NCBI RefSeq assembly: GCF_000304475.1
Contig: NC_018944.1
Span: 124,001-188,000 of the forward strand
Reading direction: 5' to 3'
DNA from: Kazachstania africana CBS 2517
Taxonomy: Eukaryota; Ascomycota; Saccharomycetes; Saccharomycetales; Saccharomycetaceae
Length of the DNA: 64,000 nt
A program made the position numbers and the translations under genes. How positions within the stretch are numbered: position 1 is the stretch's first letter; every line of letters begins with the position of its first letter. Positions 39,229 through 48,600 of this stretch are shown here, piece by piece. The notes under the pieces are model-generated. The model was given only the letters and a program-made list of their open reading frames with translations, searched no databases and had not been told where the DNA came from.

Positions 39229-39939
39229 TTAAGCTTTTAAAGAAGAAGCTCTTCTTTTTCTGATTTCAGCTTTTTCAGCCTTCTTTTCAGCCAATCTCTT
39301 AGCTAATAATTGAGCGTATTCGGCAGCAGCTTCTCTTTGAGCTTGAGCGTTCTTGACCTTTAAGGATCTTTGGTATCTCTTTCTTTGTAATCTTTGTGGA
39401 GTAACTAATCTCTGGATCTTTGGAGCCTTGGTGTAGGTCTTTTCACCCTTGGTAAGTTCTCTTCTGATAACGAAGTCACGGACATCATCTTCCTTAGTTA
39501 AACCGAAGAATTTTCTGATGTTGTTAGCTCTCTTTGGACCTAATCTCTTTGGAACAGTAGCGTCGGTGACACCTTCTAATTCTTGTTCACCCTTCTTGGT
39601 GATGACCAAAGATAGGACAGCTAAATCTGGACCAACGATGGCACCTCTGACGGACTTTCTCTTTCTTTCACCAGCACGTCTTGGTCTGTAACAAGAGTGA
39701 CCTTTGGCTAATAATAATTTAACTCTAGTTGGTAATAGGACACCTTGTTTCATTGGGAAACCTTGCTTGTCGTTACCACCAGAAATCTTGAAGGTGTAAC
39801 CTTTGAATTCGTCACCAACGGATTCACCATCAACTTCTTGACCAATTCTCTTGTCGTAGAAGACACGGATTCTGTGTTCGTCATCGATTTCGACGGTTTT
39901 CTGAGTACCGTTAACTGGATAAGCAATATTTAACTTCAT
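39229..39939 (-). CDS. RPS6: 40S ribosomal protein eS6 (RPS6), intronless
   Basis: Small-subunit ribosomal protein eS6. Starting at the ATG at 39939 gives 236 aa, exactly the S. cerevisiae length. The open frame extends eight codons further upstream, but those are not conserved. The C-terminus [10 protein letters not shown] carries the two serines phosphorylated in yeast. S. cerevisiae RPS6A and RPS6B have an intron right after ATGAAG. Here ATGAAG is joined directly and in frame to the codon-3 sequence, and no donor or branch site is visible upstream, so the intron is absent. Codon use is strongly biased, as in highly expressed genes. Confidence 0.97.
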   Translation of the reverse strand: MKLNIAYPVNGTQKTVEIDDEHRIRVFYDKRIGQEVDGESVGDEFKGYTFKISGGNDKQGFPMKQGVLLPTRVKLLLAKGHSCYRPRRAGERKRKSVRGAIVGPDLAVLSLVITKKGEQELEGVTDATVPKRLGPKRANNIRKFFGLTKEDDVRDFVIRRELTKGEKTYTKAPKIQRLVTPQRLQRKRYQRSLKVKNAQAQREAAAEYAQLLAKRLAEKKAEKAEIRKRRASSLKA

Positions 39940-40682
39940 TGTGTGTGCCAGGTTATCTACCAATTATACTATCTACAGCGAACAGATTATAATCGAATCT
40001 TGAAATATACACTACACTATATTTAATTTTCCAAGTTGAAAAATATTTCAAGTAGCCAAATTGCGCTTATGTGAACTAAGAAGCTACGGGTACGTCTGTG
40101 AGGGAACATGGAGGCAGGAGATGATCGTAGACCCAATCTGAGTGCCAACTATTGCTGGCTCACTGGTTTCTGACACACTCACTCACTACTTTGCCCGGCA
40201 CAAATTGGATGATCAATTGACCCATTGAATAATCTCGTGAGAAGTGCGTGCGTGTATGAGTGACAATATCTGCGTGCCATTGGGGAGACCGTGAACGGAA
40301 CTCGGGGCAAATTAGCGGTAGCCCAGGTAGAATTTTAGTCTCAGCCGTGTCCTTGCTAACAACGAATTAGTTGGAGGGTGGTCTCTGTTCATGCTGGGCC
40401 CGGGAGGCACTCGGCCTCTTTCCGATGTCCTGACCTATTGAAATGCTCGGTTGAGAAATTTCTCAAAGTTTCTGGAATTTTTAAAAAAAAAAATTTGAAA
40501 TTGTTTTGAAAATTCGATGTGTGTGGGTTGAAGAAAAAGCAGTACAACGAATGACTTTGATGGCAGTGCCAGTTGCGGAAGGGCAAGAAAAAAAAGAATG
40601 CTGTGTGATGACTTCTCAAATGCGATTTTGACATATATCTATATATTCAACTATTTACCTTGTGAGAAACTAGGTCTGAGGC
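39940..40682. other. RPS6 promoter region
   Basis: About 740 bp between RPS6 and the 3' end of RLM1. It holds a Rap1-type site far upstream (40519-40528), a weaker one at 40252-40262 (GTGTATGAGTG) and a poly-A/T block near 40481-40492. The stretch 40080-40440 is less AT-rich than most spacers. I see no gene and no splice signals on the minus strand. Confidence 0.65.
40519..40528 (-). promoter_or_regulatory. Rap1-type site upstream of RPS6
   Basis: Read on the minus strand this is ACCCACACAC, fitting the ACCCRYACA core of Rap1, in the same orientation as the gene. It is about 580 bp from the ATG, farther than usual, and is followed towards the gene by a poly-A/T block. The identical ten-base word occurs upstream of RPL21. 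Confidence 0.45.
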
Positions 40683-41843
40683 TCATTGGTCCTCTTTATT
40701 ATCCTTGCTTTCCTTTGTTTCCCTATTATTTATGAATTCATTTGAGAAATTGAAAAACTTATTAACTATGGGTGTCTGACCAAAATTGACATAAGGCGTC
40801 AGACCCGTCTGTCCCGAAGCGCTTGATTGTTTTAAAGACCAGTCCTGAAACATCAGATTGGATGGGTTGTTCGGCGATTGTATCATGAGGTCATTTGAAA
40901 ATCGGGATGGCTCGTTATTTATAATTGGTGACAGTAATGGCTTGTTTCTATTGAATGTTTTAAAATTTGGGTTATTTTGTAATGGTGTTGCAACGTAAGG
41001 TGGCATTGTGGCAGATGCAGTTTGTAAAATTGGTGGTAAATTATTGTGGTTGAAAGAATTATTCCTATTTGATAATGTTACTGATGTTCTGTCGGTTTTA
41101 TGTAGTGGATGATTATCACTATTATTCGCACCGGTATTAGTTCCATTTGCAGTATTATTGGAAGAATCCGGTGACGCGGATTCACTAGTTATTGAATTAT
41201 TCCCCAGTACGTTATTATTTGGAATCTCTACCCTAAGCCTTGGTCTCATTGATAATTTACTTGATGGACTATGTGATCTGACGATTCGTACATTCGCGCT
41301 GTCATTACCATTGTCTGGCACGGACTTAACCTCATCGAAATTGGATAGCGTTGGTGATGAAGCCATCGAACTCATACTACTTAAATTTTTAAATTGTCTT
41401 TGTACTTTTTGTTGTAAAGGATTGAATATTGGAGATGTAGCAGCATTATCGAATTTTGTTTTCTTGTTTGGATTTTCCATTGAAGATCGACTACTTCTCT
41501 TCATAAAAAGAATTTCGTCTTGTGCCATATCATTATCCATGGTAGCAGGTTTCTGAAAATGAACAAGACTCTTCTTTTGAAAATCACCGAAGTGTGAAGG
41601 ATCCATTGATTCATGAATCAAATCAGCATTATTTTGAAACTCATCAATGAGTTGATTTGCATCTACAGACGAGAATTCGTAGAATGTGTTATTGGGGCCG
41701 AGGATTAGAACCGCAACGTCTACTTGACATAGAACAGATAGCTCATGTGCTTTCTTAAATAAACCAGCTTTCCTTTTAATAAAAGTTACAGTTCTATTTC
41801 TTTCATCTGAAATTGGTTGAATTTCAATTTTACGTCTACCCAT
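40683..41843 (-). CDS. RLM1: MADS-box (MEF2-type) transcription factor Rlm1, short form
   Basis: MEF2-type MADS-box factor of the cell-wall integrity pathway, acting downstream of the Slt2 MAP kinase. Residues 1-75 are the MADS/MEF2 domain ([34 protein letters not shown]), ending in [11 protein letters not shown]. Beyond it, islands shared with S. cerevisiae Rlm1 remain: [27 protein letters not shown] and the C-terminal [19 protein letters not shown]. The protein is 386 aa against 676; the Asn/Ser/Gln-rich spacers are much shorter. The sister factor Smp1 (YBR182C) is the alternative, but the C-terminal islands favour Rlm1. It lies next to RPS6, as both RLM1 and SMP1 do in S. cerevisiae. Confidence 0.87.
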   Translation of the reverse strand: MGRRKIEIQPISDERNRTVTFIKRKAGLFKKAHELSVLCQVDVAVLILGPNNTFYEFSSVDANQLIDEFQNNADLIHESMDPSHFGDFQKKSLVHFQKPATMDNDMAQDEILFMKRSSRSSMENPNKKTKFDNAATSPIFNPLQQKVQRQFKNLSSMSSMASSPTLSNFDEVKSVPDNGNDSANVRIVRSHSPSSKLSMRPRLRVEIPNNNVLGNNSITSESASPDSSNNTANGTNTGANNSDNHPLHKTDRTSVTLSNRNNSFNHNNLPPILQTASATMPPYVATPLQNNPNFKTFNRNKPLLSPIINNEPSRFSNDLMIQSPNNPSNLMFQDWSLKQSSASGQTGLTPYVNFGQTPIVNKFFNFSNEFINNRETKESKDNKEDQ

Positions 41844-42598
41844 ATTAGTATCAGTTCAAGGGATGAAAAAAAAACTCCTATAAATATACTTTGACTGCGT
41901 TTGGTCTTTGTTTCTTTTGTAGCAACGACAACAATCAACACAATATATATGTTTGAGATAAAAATAACTTTTGAGATGACTTATTTATTATACAAATACT
42001 GCGAGAGAAAAGGAAAAAAAAAAAAAAGAGGCACACAGCCGAATCGAATCTGAAAACTGGAAAAATACTACAAACCCGATTTTAACTGAATATTGGAAAC
42101 GATATAGAAACAAAATAGAAAAGTACTGGAATGGTCAGAATGGGGCAGCTCGGGCGGGCGATTACCATGTATAATTATATACTGCTACTGTGCTCTTTAT
42201 ATATTTATGTATTGGGTTGTTCGGTCCTTGGGAATAATATATACGATCGTACCGGAGAGTGTCAGATCCTGCTGCAGCTGCGAAGAGACAAGTGTCGTTC
42301 TATTTGCTCATCCATTGGAAACCAGAGCGCCGGAACTCCAAAGCCACTTATCCTGGCCAGTCGCATGGTGGCAGCACTCAGATCTTTTCAGTCAATTGTA
42401 AGCGTTTCTGCAATTGGATTGGTTGTTATTATAAGCCATGTTATTGAAGTCCGGAAAACCCATTAATTATTAATATTACCCGTGGGGCAAAAAAAGTATT
42501 TGAATTATTACTATATATAAAGAATAAATATTAACGAATTCATTCATTGAGATCCTTTTTGAACGTTTGATATCAGTGTTGACAAGGATTCTGTTGTG
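41844..42598. other. Divergent RLM1/YDC1 promoter region
   Basis: About 755 bp. Near RLM1 the word CTATAAATAT (41878-41887) matches nine of ten bases of the Rlm1 site CTAWWWWTAG and could also act as a TATA element. An A-run lies at about 42013-42026. Three frames overlap as open reading frames at 42131-42466, which I judge to be chance in a less AT-rich patch. Confidence 0.6.
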
Positions 42599-43543
42599 AT
42601 GGTGAAACTTATTTGGGACTATCCAGATGCTCAGCCTGTAGGTTACTGGGGTAATACGACCGCCATCATTGATTGGTGTGAAGAAAATTATGTCATTTCA
42701 AAATATTTTGCTGAATGGACAAATACACTAACAAATACAGTGTATTTCATCGTAGCGTCGTATTATATCTACAGAGCACGTAAAAATAAGCTAGAGACAA
42801 GATTTACTTTGATCGGATTAGGGTTCGGTCTAGTCGGTTTTGGCTCCTGGTTGTTCCACATGACTTTGAAATATGATTTTCAATTACTAGATGAATTACC
42901 TATGTTGTATGCTACAGCTATTCCCGCATGGGGACTGTTCTGCGAATTTGACTGGAAATTATTCAGGAAGAGACAAAGAGATGATAATAAATGTAGTGTC
43001 AAATTACAAGCAATTATTGCTATTGCTATATTTGCCCTCGTAACTCTAACGACATGGATATATATTGATTTGAAAATTCCCTCAATCTTTCAAATATTTT
43101 ATGGGATCTTAACCGTAGGTGTTGTGATCATCTCTGCCATCTTCACTTACACTGTCATCGAAGAGAATAAAGAATCAGAGCTAGTAAAAAGAAATTTAAT
43201 GACTACAATGACCATGGGTTCAATCATTTTTGTCATGGGATTCTTCTGCTGGCAATTAGATGTTCATTATTGCTCCTTTTGGAGATTTTTAAGAAGATCC
43301 TATTTACATTTGCCTCTCGGTACCCTTTTAGAATTACATGGCTGGTGGCATATACTCACGGGTATTGGCGTCTACATTTTTATCGTTTTTCTAGAGTATC
43401 TAAGAGTACTCGTAATTGGTACTAATACGGACTACATGTTTATTTGGAGATGGGGTATCATTCCTGAATTGACAAGAAACGATTCGGCCATATACACTTC
43501 CTTTTCGGAAACATTCTGGGGACCTTATGTGATTGAAAAATGA
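42599..43543 (+). CDS. YDC1: Alkaline dihydroceramidase (YDC1)
   Basis: ER membrane alkaline ceramidase that releases sphingoid base from dihydroceramide. The 314-aa protein has about seven membrane helices. Family motifs are IDWCEENYVISKYFAEW with EWTNTLTN, GSWLFHMTLKYDFQLLDELPM (His and Asp/Glu of the metal site), CWQLDVHYCSFW, and ELHGWWHILTG. The two S. cerevisiae sisters are Ydc1 and Ypc1; ETRFTLIG, TWIYIDLKIPSIFQIFYGIL and FIWRWGIIPEL are nearer to Ydc1. The frame's preceding GTG is not used; the start is ATG at 42599. Confidence 0.92.
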   Translation: MVKLIWDYPDAQPVGYWGNTTAIIDWCEENYVISKYFAEWTNTLTNTVYFIVASYYIYRARKNKLETRFTLIGLGFGLVGFGSWLFHMTLKYDFQLLDELPMLYATAIPAWGLFCEFDWKLFRKRQRDDNKCSVKLQAIIAIAIFALVTLTTWIYIDLKIPSIFQIFYGILTVGVVIISAIFTYTVIEENKESELVKRNLMTTMTMGSIIFVMGFFCWQLDVHYCSFWRFLRRSYLHLPLGTLLELHGWWHILTGIGVYIFIVFLEYLRVLVIGTNTDYMFIWRWGIIPELTRNDSAIYTSFSETFWGPYVIEK

Positions 43544-43725
43544 TTTTCTAACTAATGATGTTGCTCTTTTTAAAAGCGGCTTTTATTTATATATTCACGT
43601 TCTCTAAAATATGAAGATGGTTGGAACAAATTGTTTTAATGGAAAAAATATATGATATACTTCAAATTAAACTGAGTATACACAATATAGACAAATAAAT
43701 AACGTTAAATATCACCAATAAAAAA

Positions 43726-45393
43726 TTAAATATGCTTGGACATATATGGACCGTCTAACTCATAACCTAATCTTGCATAATAATTTCTGACACCAACACC
43801 TGAGATAACAGAAATCTTCTCAGAGCCATGTTCCTCTCTGGCGATTCTTTCAGCTTCTTCCATCAATAAAGTACCAAAGCCTTGATGTTGGAACTTACGC
43901 GGATCTCTGGAATGTAGTGGAACAACAGATCCGTAAACGTGTAATTCTCTAACAATGGACGTTCTCTGTGATGTGAATTCCTTTCTGTATGTATACTTCT
44001 TAGAAGCCTTTCTTAGTCTTAATAAACCAACCAAGATATCTTTCTTTGGATCTTCATATGATAAGAAAGTTTCCCAGCCACCGTTTGCATAATAATCTCT
44101 TCTAATCAATTCAACTTGGTCTGGCGACACTTTATGATGAACTTCTTGAATACCGACCTCTCTTGTACGAATATCTCTACATTTAGTACCAAGATCCTTC
44201 ATTCTTGCCAAAGCTAATTCTCTTAGATTACCATTATCAACACCGGATGTAACTAGAGGCATTGGGATATCTCTTTGAACACGATAAATTCTGGTCCAGG
44301 GAGGGACAAGAGCCATAATTCTGGCCACTAAATCGACTAATGCATTAGCATTATACGACTTGTATCTACCAGTTTTCCATAATTCGTATAAACCGGTTCC
44401 TCTAATGACCAAAGTTGGATAAATCTTCAAACCGTCAGTTCTGAAACCTGGATTTTCAAAATATTCCTTAAATTGTTCAATATCTCTTTCCATTCCAACA
44501 TTTGGTAGATCAGGCATCATATGCGAGACAACTTTATAACCTGCATCTTTAGCTATGGCAAATGTTTCACAAACAGATTTGACTGTATGGCCTCTATTTG
44601 TATCTCTCGCCACATCTTCATATAACGATTGAACACCAATTTCTAATCTAGTACATCCATATCTTAACATATCATCAAGATGGGTTTCGGTACAGTAGTC
44701 GGGTCTGGTTTCAATAGTGATCCCGACACACTTTGTTAAACTTTGTTGTGAATATTTGATGGCTTCGTCTAGGTCGTTACCGTTGAACCCAGAAAGAGCA
44801 TTATGTAGCTTAGTAATAAAATCTTCACGATAATCTATAGGTAATGACATGAAGGTACCACCCATAACGACATACTCCACTTTATCTATAGAATGACCCA
44901 GTTGTTTTAATTGTTCTACTCTCCCACGTGCTTGTTCGTACGGGTCATATCGAGCTCTAATGGCTCTCATCGAAGTAGGTTCGTACCCTGTATATGATTG
45001 TGTTGAATATTCGAAATCTGAATCTGGACCACCAGGGCAATATACACAAATGTTCCCCGTATATGCAATATGTGGACAACGATGTGGCTTACACATGACA
45101 GCAACAACAGCAATACCAGATGCCGTTCTAACAGGTTTTGCTTTTAATTTTGGCAGTAAATACTTCTTGTATTGATCAGGAATAGAATTAATAATGTCAG
45201 TTAATCTTGGTTGTTGCTTCAGCTTGTATTTTTTAGAAAACTTGGTAATTAATCCATTTAGATTGATTTCTTTTGAGGAAGTTAATGAATTTGTCAGCTC
45301 CAACGTCACATCACCACAACATTGAATAAAACGCTCCTTTTCCGGAGCAAGTTTTTGATTATTAGTTTTTGGCCCTTTACCACGACGTCCCAT
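43726..45393 (-). CDS. ELP3: Elongator catalytic subunit Elp3
   Basis: tRNA carboxymethyluridine synthase subunit of Elongator, acting on wobble U34 in the cytosol. The radical-SAM domain binds a 4Fe-4S cluster through [14 protein letters not shown] (about residues 104-117). The C-terminal GNAT acetyltransferase domain shows [16 protein letters not shown], with [16 protein letters not shown] near the end. Length is 555 aa against 557, and identity to S. cerevisiae is very high. The frame extends by one codon to a GTG; I use the ATG at 45393. It is divergent from SEC16, as YPL086C is from YPL085W. A PAC box lies 68 bp upstream. Confidence 0.98.
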   Translation of the reverse strand: MGRRGKGPKTNNQKLAPEKERFIQCCGDVTLELTNSLTSSKEINLNGLITKFSKKYKLKQQPRLTDIINSIPDQYKKYLLPKLKAKPVRTASGIAVVAVMCKPHRCPHIAYTGNICVYCPGGPDSDFEYSTQSYTGYEPTSMRAIRARYDPYEQARGRVEQLKQLGHSIDKVEYVVMGGTFMSLPIDYREDFITKLHNALSGFNGNDLDEAIKYSQQSLTKCVGITIETRPDYCTETHLDDMLRYGCTRLEIGVQSLYEDVARDTNRGHTVKSVCETFAIAKDAGYKVVSHMMPDLPNVGMERDIEQFKEYFENPGFRTDGLKIYPTLVIRGTGLYELWKTGRYKSYNANALVDLVARIMALVPPWTRIYRVQRDIPMPLVTSGVDNGNLRELALARMKDLGTKCRDIRTREVGIQEVHHKVSPDQVELIRRDYYANGGWETFLSYEDPKKDILVGLLRLRKASKKYTYRKEFTSQRTSIVRELHVYGSVVPLHSRDPRKFQHQGFGTLLMEEAERIAREEHGSEKISVISGVGVRNYYARLGYELDGPYMSKHI

Positions 45394-45449
45394 CACGAAA
45401 TTTGATTCGTTTGCGCTCTGATAGTTCTATAAATTCTACTAAAACTTAA

Positions 45450-45470
45450 TGAAATATTTTGCGATGAGCT
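45450..45470 (+). promoter_or_regulatory. RRPE-like plus PAC box between ELP3 and SEC16
   Basis: TGAAATATTTT (45450-45460), one base from RRPE, abuts GCGATGAGCT (45461-45470), a perfect PAC core. The arrangement equals that of URB2. It is 57-77 bp from the ELP3 ATG and about 207 bp from the SEC16 ATG, so ELP3 is the likelier target. Confidence 0.7.
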
Positions 45471-45676
45471 TAACTTATTTTTTATCCAAGATATATTTTT
45501 TGCATTATTAAGTGAAATAATATACGTGCGAAATGACCGGCCTTTTTTCATGCTTTGGTGTCTTTTGCAAAACGCAAAAGATCAATCAAAAGGCTTTCAA
45601 CTGAATCAAAACTTGAGAGATTCAAGCGTTAAGAGTTCTTGAGACTTGTGTAATTAGACTTTAGGATATCATTAAT

Positions 45677-48600
45677 ATGACACCTGAGGCTAAGAAAAGG
45701 AAGAATCAAAAAAAAAGAGCCAGACAGAAGCAGAAAAAGGTATCTGAAAAGGCTACTGATACTGTAAATCAAGAAGAGATAAATCCACCAGTCAGCGATG
45801 AGTCTCCTATTGTACAAGCCATTGAGAGTAATAATGAAAGCACTCCTGAGTCACATATAGTCGAAACAAGTGAAACAGCGACCGATGCAACGTCCGAAAA
45901 GGTATCAACCATTAAATCGATCGATAGTGTTGAAGTGCATGCTGCCCCAGAACGTGAAGAAAGCTACCAAACAGAGGCTATGGGAACTATACATGCACCA
46001 GATCATCATGATAGTGTTGCACATGAATTGGAAGACGGAAACCAAGAACAGTTATTAGTAGCAGAAGGACATTCGGAGCCAGAAGATAAGTCTGCTCTTG
46101 ATAAAGAAAGTGAAAACTCCGTTTCCAAGGAGCAACATTTGATCAATGACCCTTTGGATGAAGTAATCACCAAGAATAATGAAGATGCTGTAAATGATCA
46201 GCAATTTGCACATGGGACAAAAACTAAAGAAAAGCCAAGTTTAGCCGATAATGTAGGGACACAACAACAAAATACTAAAGAAGACCTATTTGGTTCATAT
46301 GATGACAGTTCTAGTTTCTTAGATGGGACAAACGAGGCAGATAGCCGTGGTAGCCCCGATGTGGGCATTGCAAAAGAATCGGATATGATTGAGACCATAG
46401 ATTCGAGACCTGTTCAGCAGCATCCAGAGGAAGATATATTTAGTTTTCAGAGCTCTAACATTGAAGAAAAAATATTTCCAGATTCCGCTGATAATGATGT
46501 GAAAGAAGATGTCACAGAGCATGACAAGAACCTTCACGAGCGAAATGCATTGAAGAGTGATGAGGTAAAAGAAAATTTAGAGAATGGACACGATGACCTA
46601 TTTGGAAATCATCATGATGAGCACGAGCTAATGCCATGGGAAACAGCAGAAAAGGATGAAAATATGCAAGCAGATCTTTCTAATTCAAAAGATGCCTCTA
46701 ATACCATTGATTTTGGGCAAAGCATTACAGAACCTCCGTTAACAGCGTCAACAAACGCACTTGATGCTCCTACTGAAAACCCTTTGACTACTGGTCAGTC
46801 AGACTTGTCGGGTGAAAAGCAAAATAATGTTGGAAAGATAGACGTTGCAAGTGTTGATGATCTCTTCGGTGAACAAGAGGGTGATGTCGAAGATAGTGCA
46901 TTTTGGGAAAATCAATCCGATGTCGCCGGTCCGAAAGAAGAGGCTAAATCAAATGAAGAACCAAATCAAAAACAAGTTAAAGAAACTAAAAAATTCTCGT
47001 TTTTAGAGGAAGATGAAGATTTACTAGATGAGGACAGTTTTTTAGAAGCAGAAGATGAGGATATTTCCAAAGAGCAAGAGCTACAGAGTGGTATAGAATC
47101 TAATGCAGTACCAGATATAGACACAAAGCAGAACACACAAGAACCTTCTTCCAAGTATGCTCCTCCATTCGCAAAACCTTTACAAGCTGTTCAATCACTT
47201 CCAACTACCGCAGTAATTGAAACATCATTAGGTACTTCTGTTGGGATTGTTCCGCCGCAACCATTCAAGAATATTGTGGCAAGTCCTTCAATACCAACCT
47301 CTTCACCTTATATGGCACCAACTGGTATTAGCGCCTCAAACCCTATAATAGCGGAGGGTCAATCGATTGAGAAACTGAACGATGAAAAGAAAAAATCTGA
47401 TGCGTACGACTTTCCAATGGAAATTATGGCTGAAAAAATCAAACCTGTGCATGCAAAACCTGTCGGCGTCCCAACTTTAAAAGTGAACATTCCATCTGCT
47501 CCTGTTAGCAGAAAATCTTCAATTACTTCACCCCAAAGAAGCATCAGTTTCAAGAATGCGCCGCCATTACCACAAAACCCATACGCAAATGTTTCTATCA
47601 AAACAGAACCATCTATTTCGATCATGTCTCCTCAACAAAGTATTGTCATGCCTAACCAACAATTACCACACGCAAGCAAGAATATTCCCTCATCTTATCA
47701 GCCTCCTCAAATTCCAATGGGCTCGAAAGCGAGGACTTTTAGTAATGTTTCTAGTGCAAGTACATCAAATAAGGCCGCTGATGGAAGCGGTTATGCCCCT
47801 TTGCATAATTACAGCCCATCTACTTCAAGGAATGCAAGCGTTAATAAGTATGCACCATCTACTCAGCCCAGTCAACCTTTGCATAAGCAGAAGATGCCAT
47901 ATGCGATCCCTCCTGAACAAACATTCCCCTTACCTATAAAAACTAATGAAACACTACCCATAAATACAACTACTTTTGAACCAGCTGTCCCAAATATTGT
48001 ATCGCCTACAAGCCTGACACCAAGTGCGGTAAGGGGTAGCCATGCAAGAAAGACGTCGAGTGTATACGCACCAATTCAGAGCAGCTCGAAGTATGCACCA
48101 ACCGTACATCCACAACATATGACTCAAAATTTTAATGAACCTCAACCTCTTCCATCCACTGACAAATATCCCCCTCCAACAATGGCACCTGTACAATCGA
48201 TTCCAAAAACATTGAAGCAGGTAAATCTCATAAATACAGGTGCACCACCAATTCCTCATGGTGGGTATATTGTGGGAAAAGCTTACTCTAGCCAGGTACA
48301 ATCTTTTAAAGTTGATAACGAAGCGCTACTGACACGTCAATTTCCTGTGTTCAGCTGGACTAATTCGAACAAAATTGTGTATGGTATTCCAGCTCATTCA
48401 AACACTTATTTGAACTTCCATTCAACCTTGGAATCTGTCAATGTGATCCCTTACGACACGCTAATAAAATGCGATTCTTTGTTGCAATCTTTTCCTGGAC
48501 CTCTTTCTTCTAAAACAAAGAAAAAAGATGTGGAAAAATGGTTAGAAACTACTATAAAGGAACTAAAATTGGATGATTTCTCCACGGAATTGATCATCTG

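Noticed and set aside
39940..39963. Eight-codon N-terminal extension of RPS6 (open frame to 39963)
   Set aside because: Not present in eS6 of any yeast I know; the ATG at 39939 gives the exact family length.
42131..42466. A 111-aa open frame between RLM1 and YDC1
   Set aside because: Three frames are open at once in a less AT-rich patch, it lies inside a divergent promoter, and it resembles no known protein.
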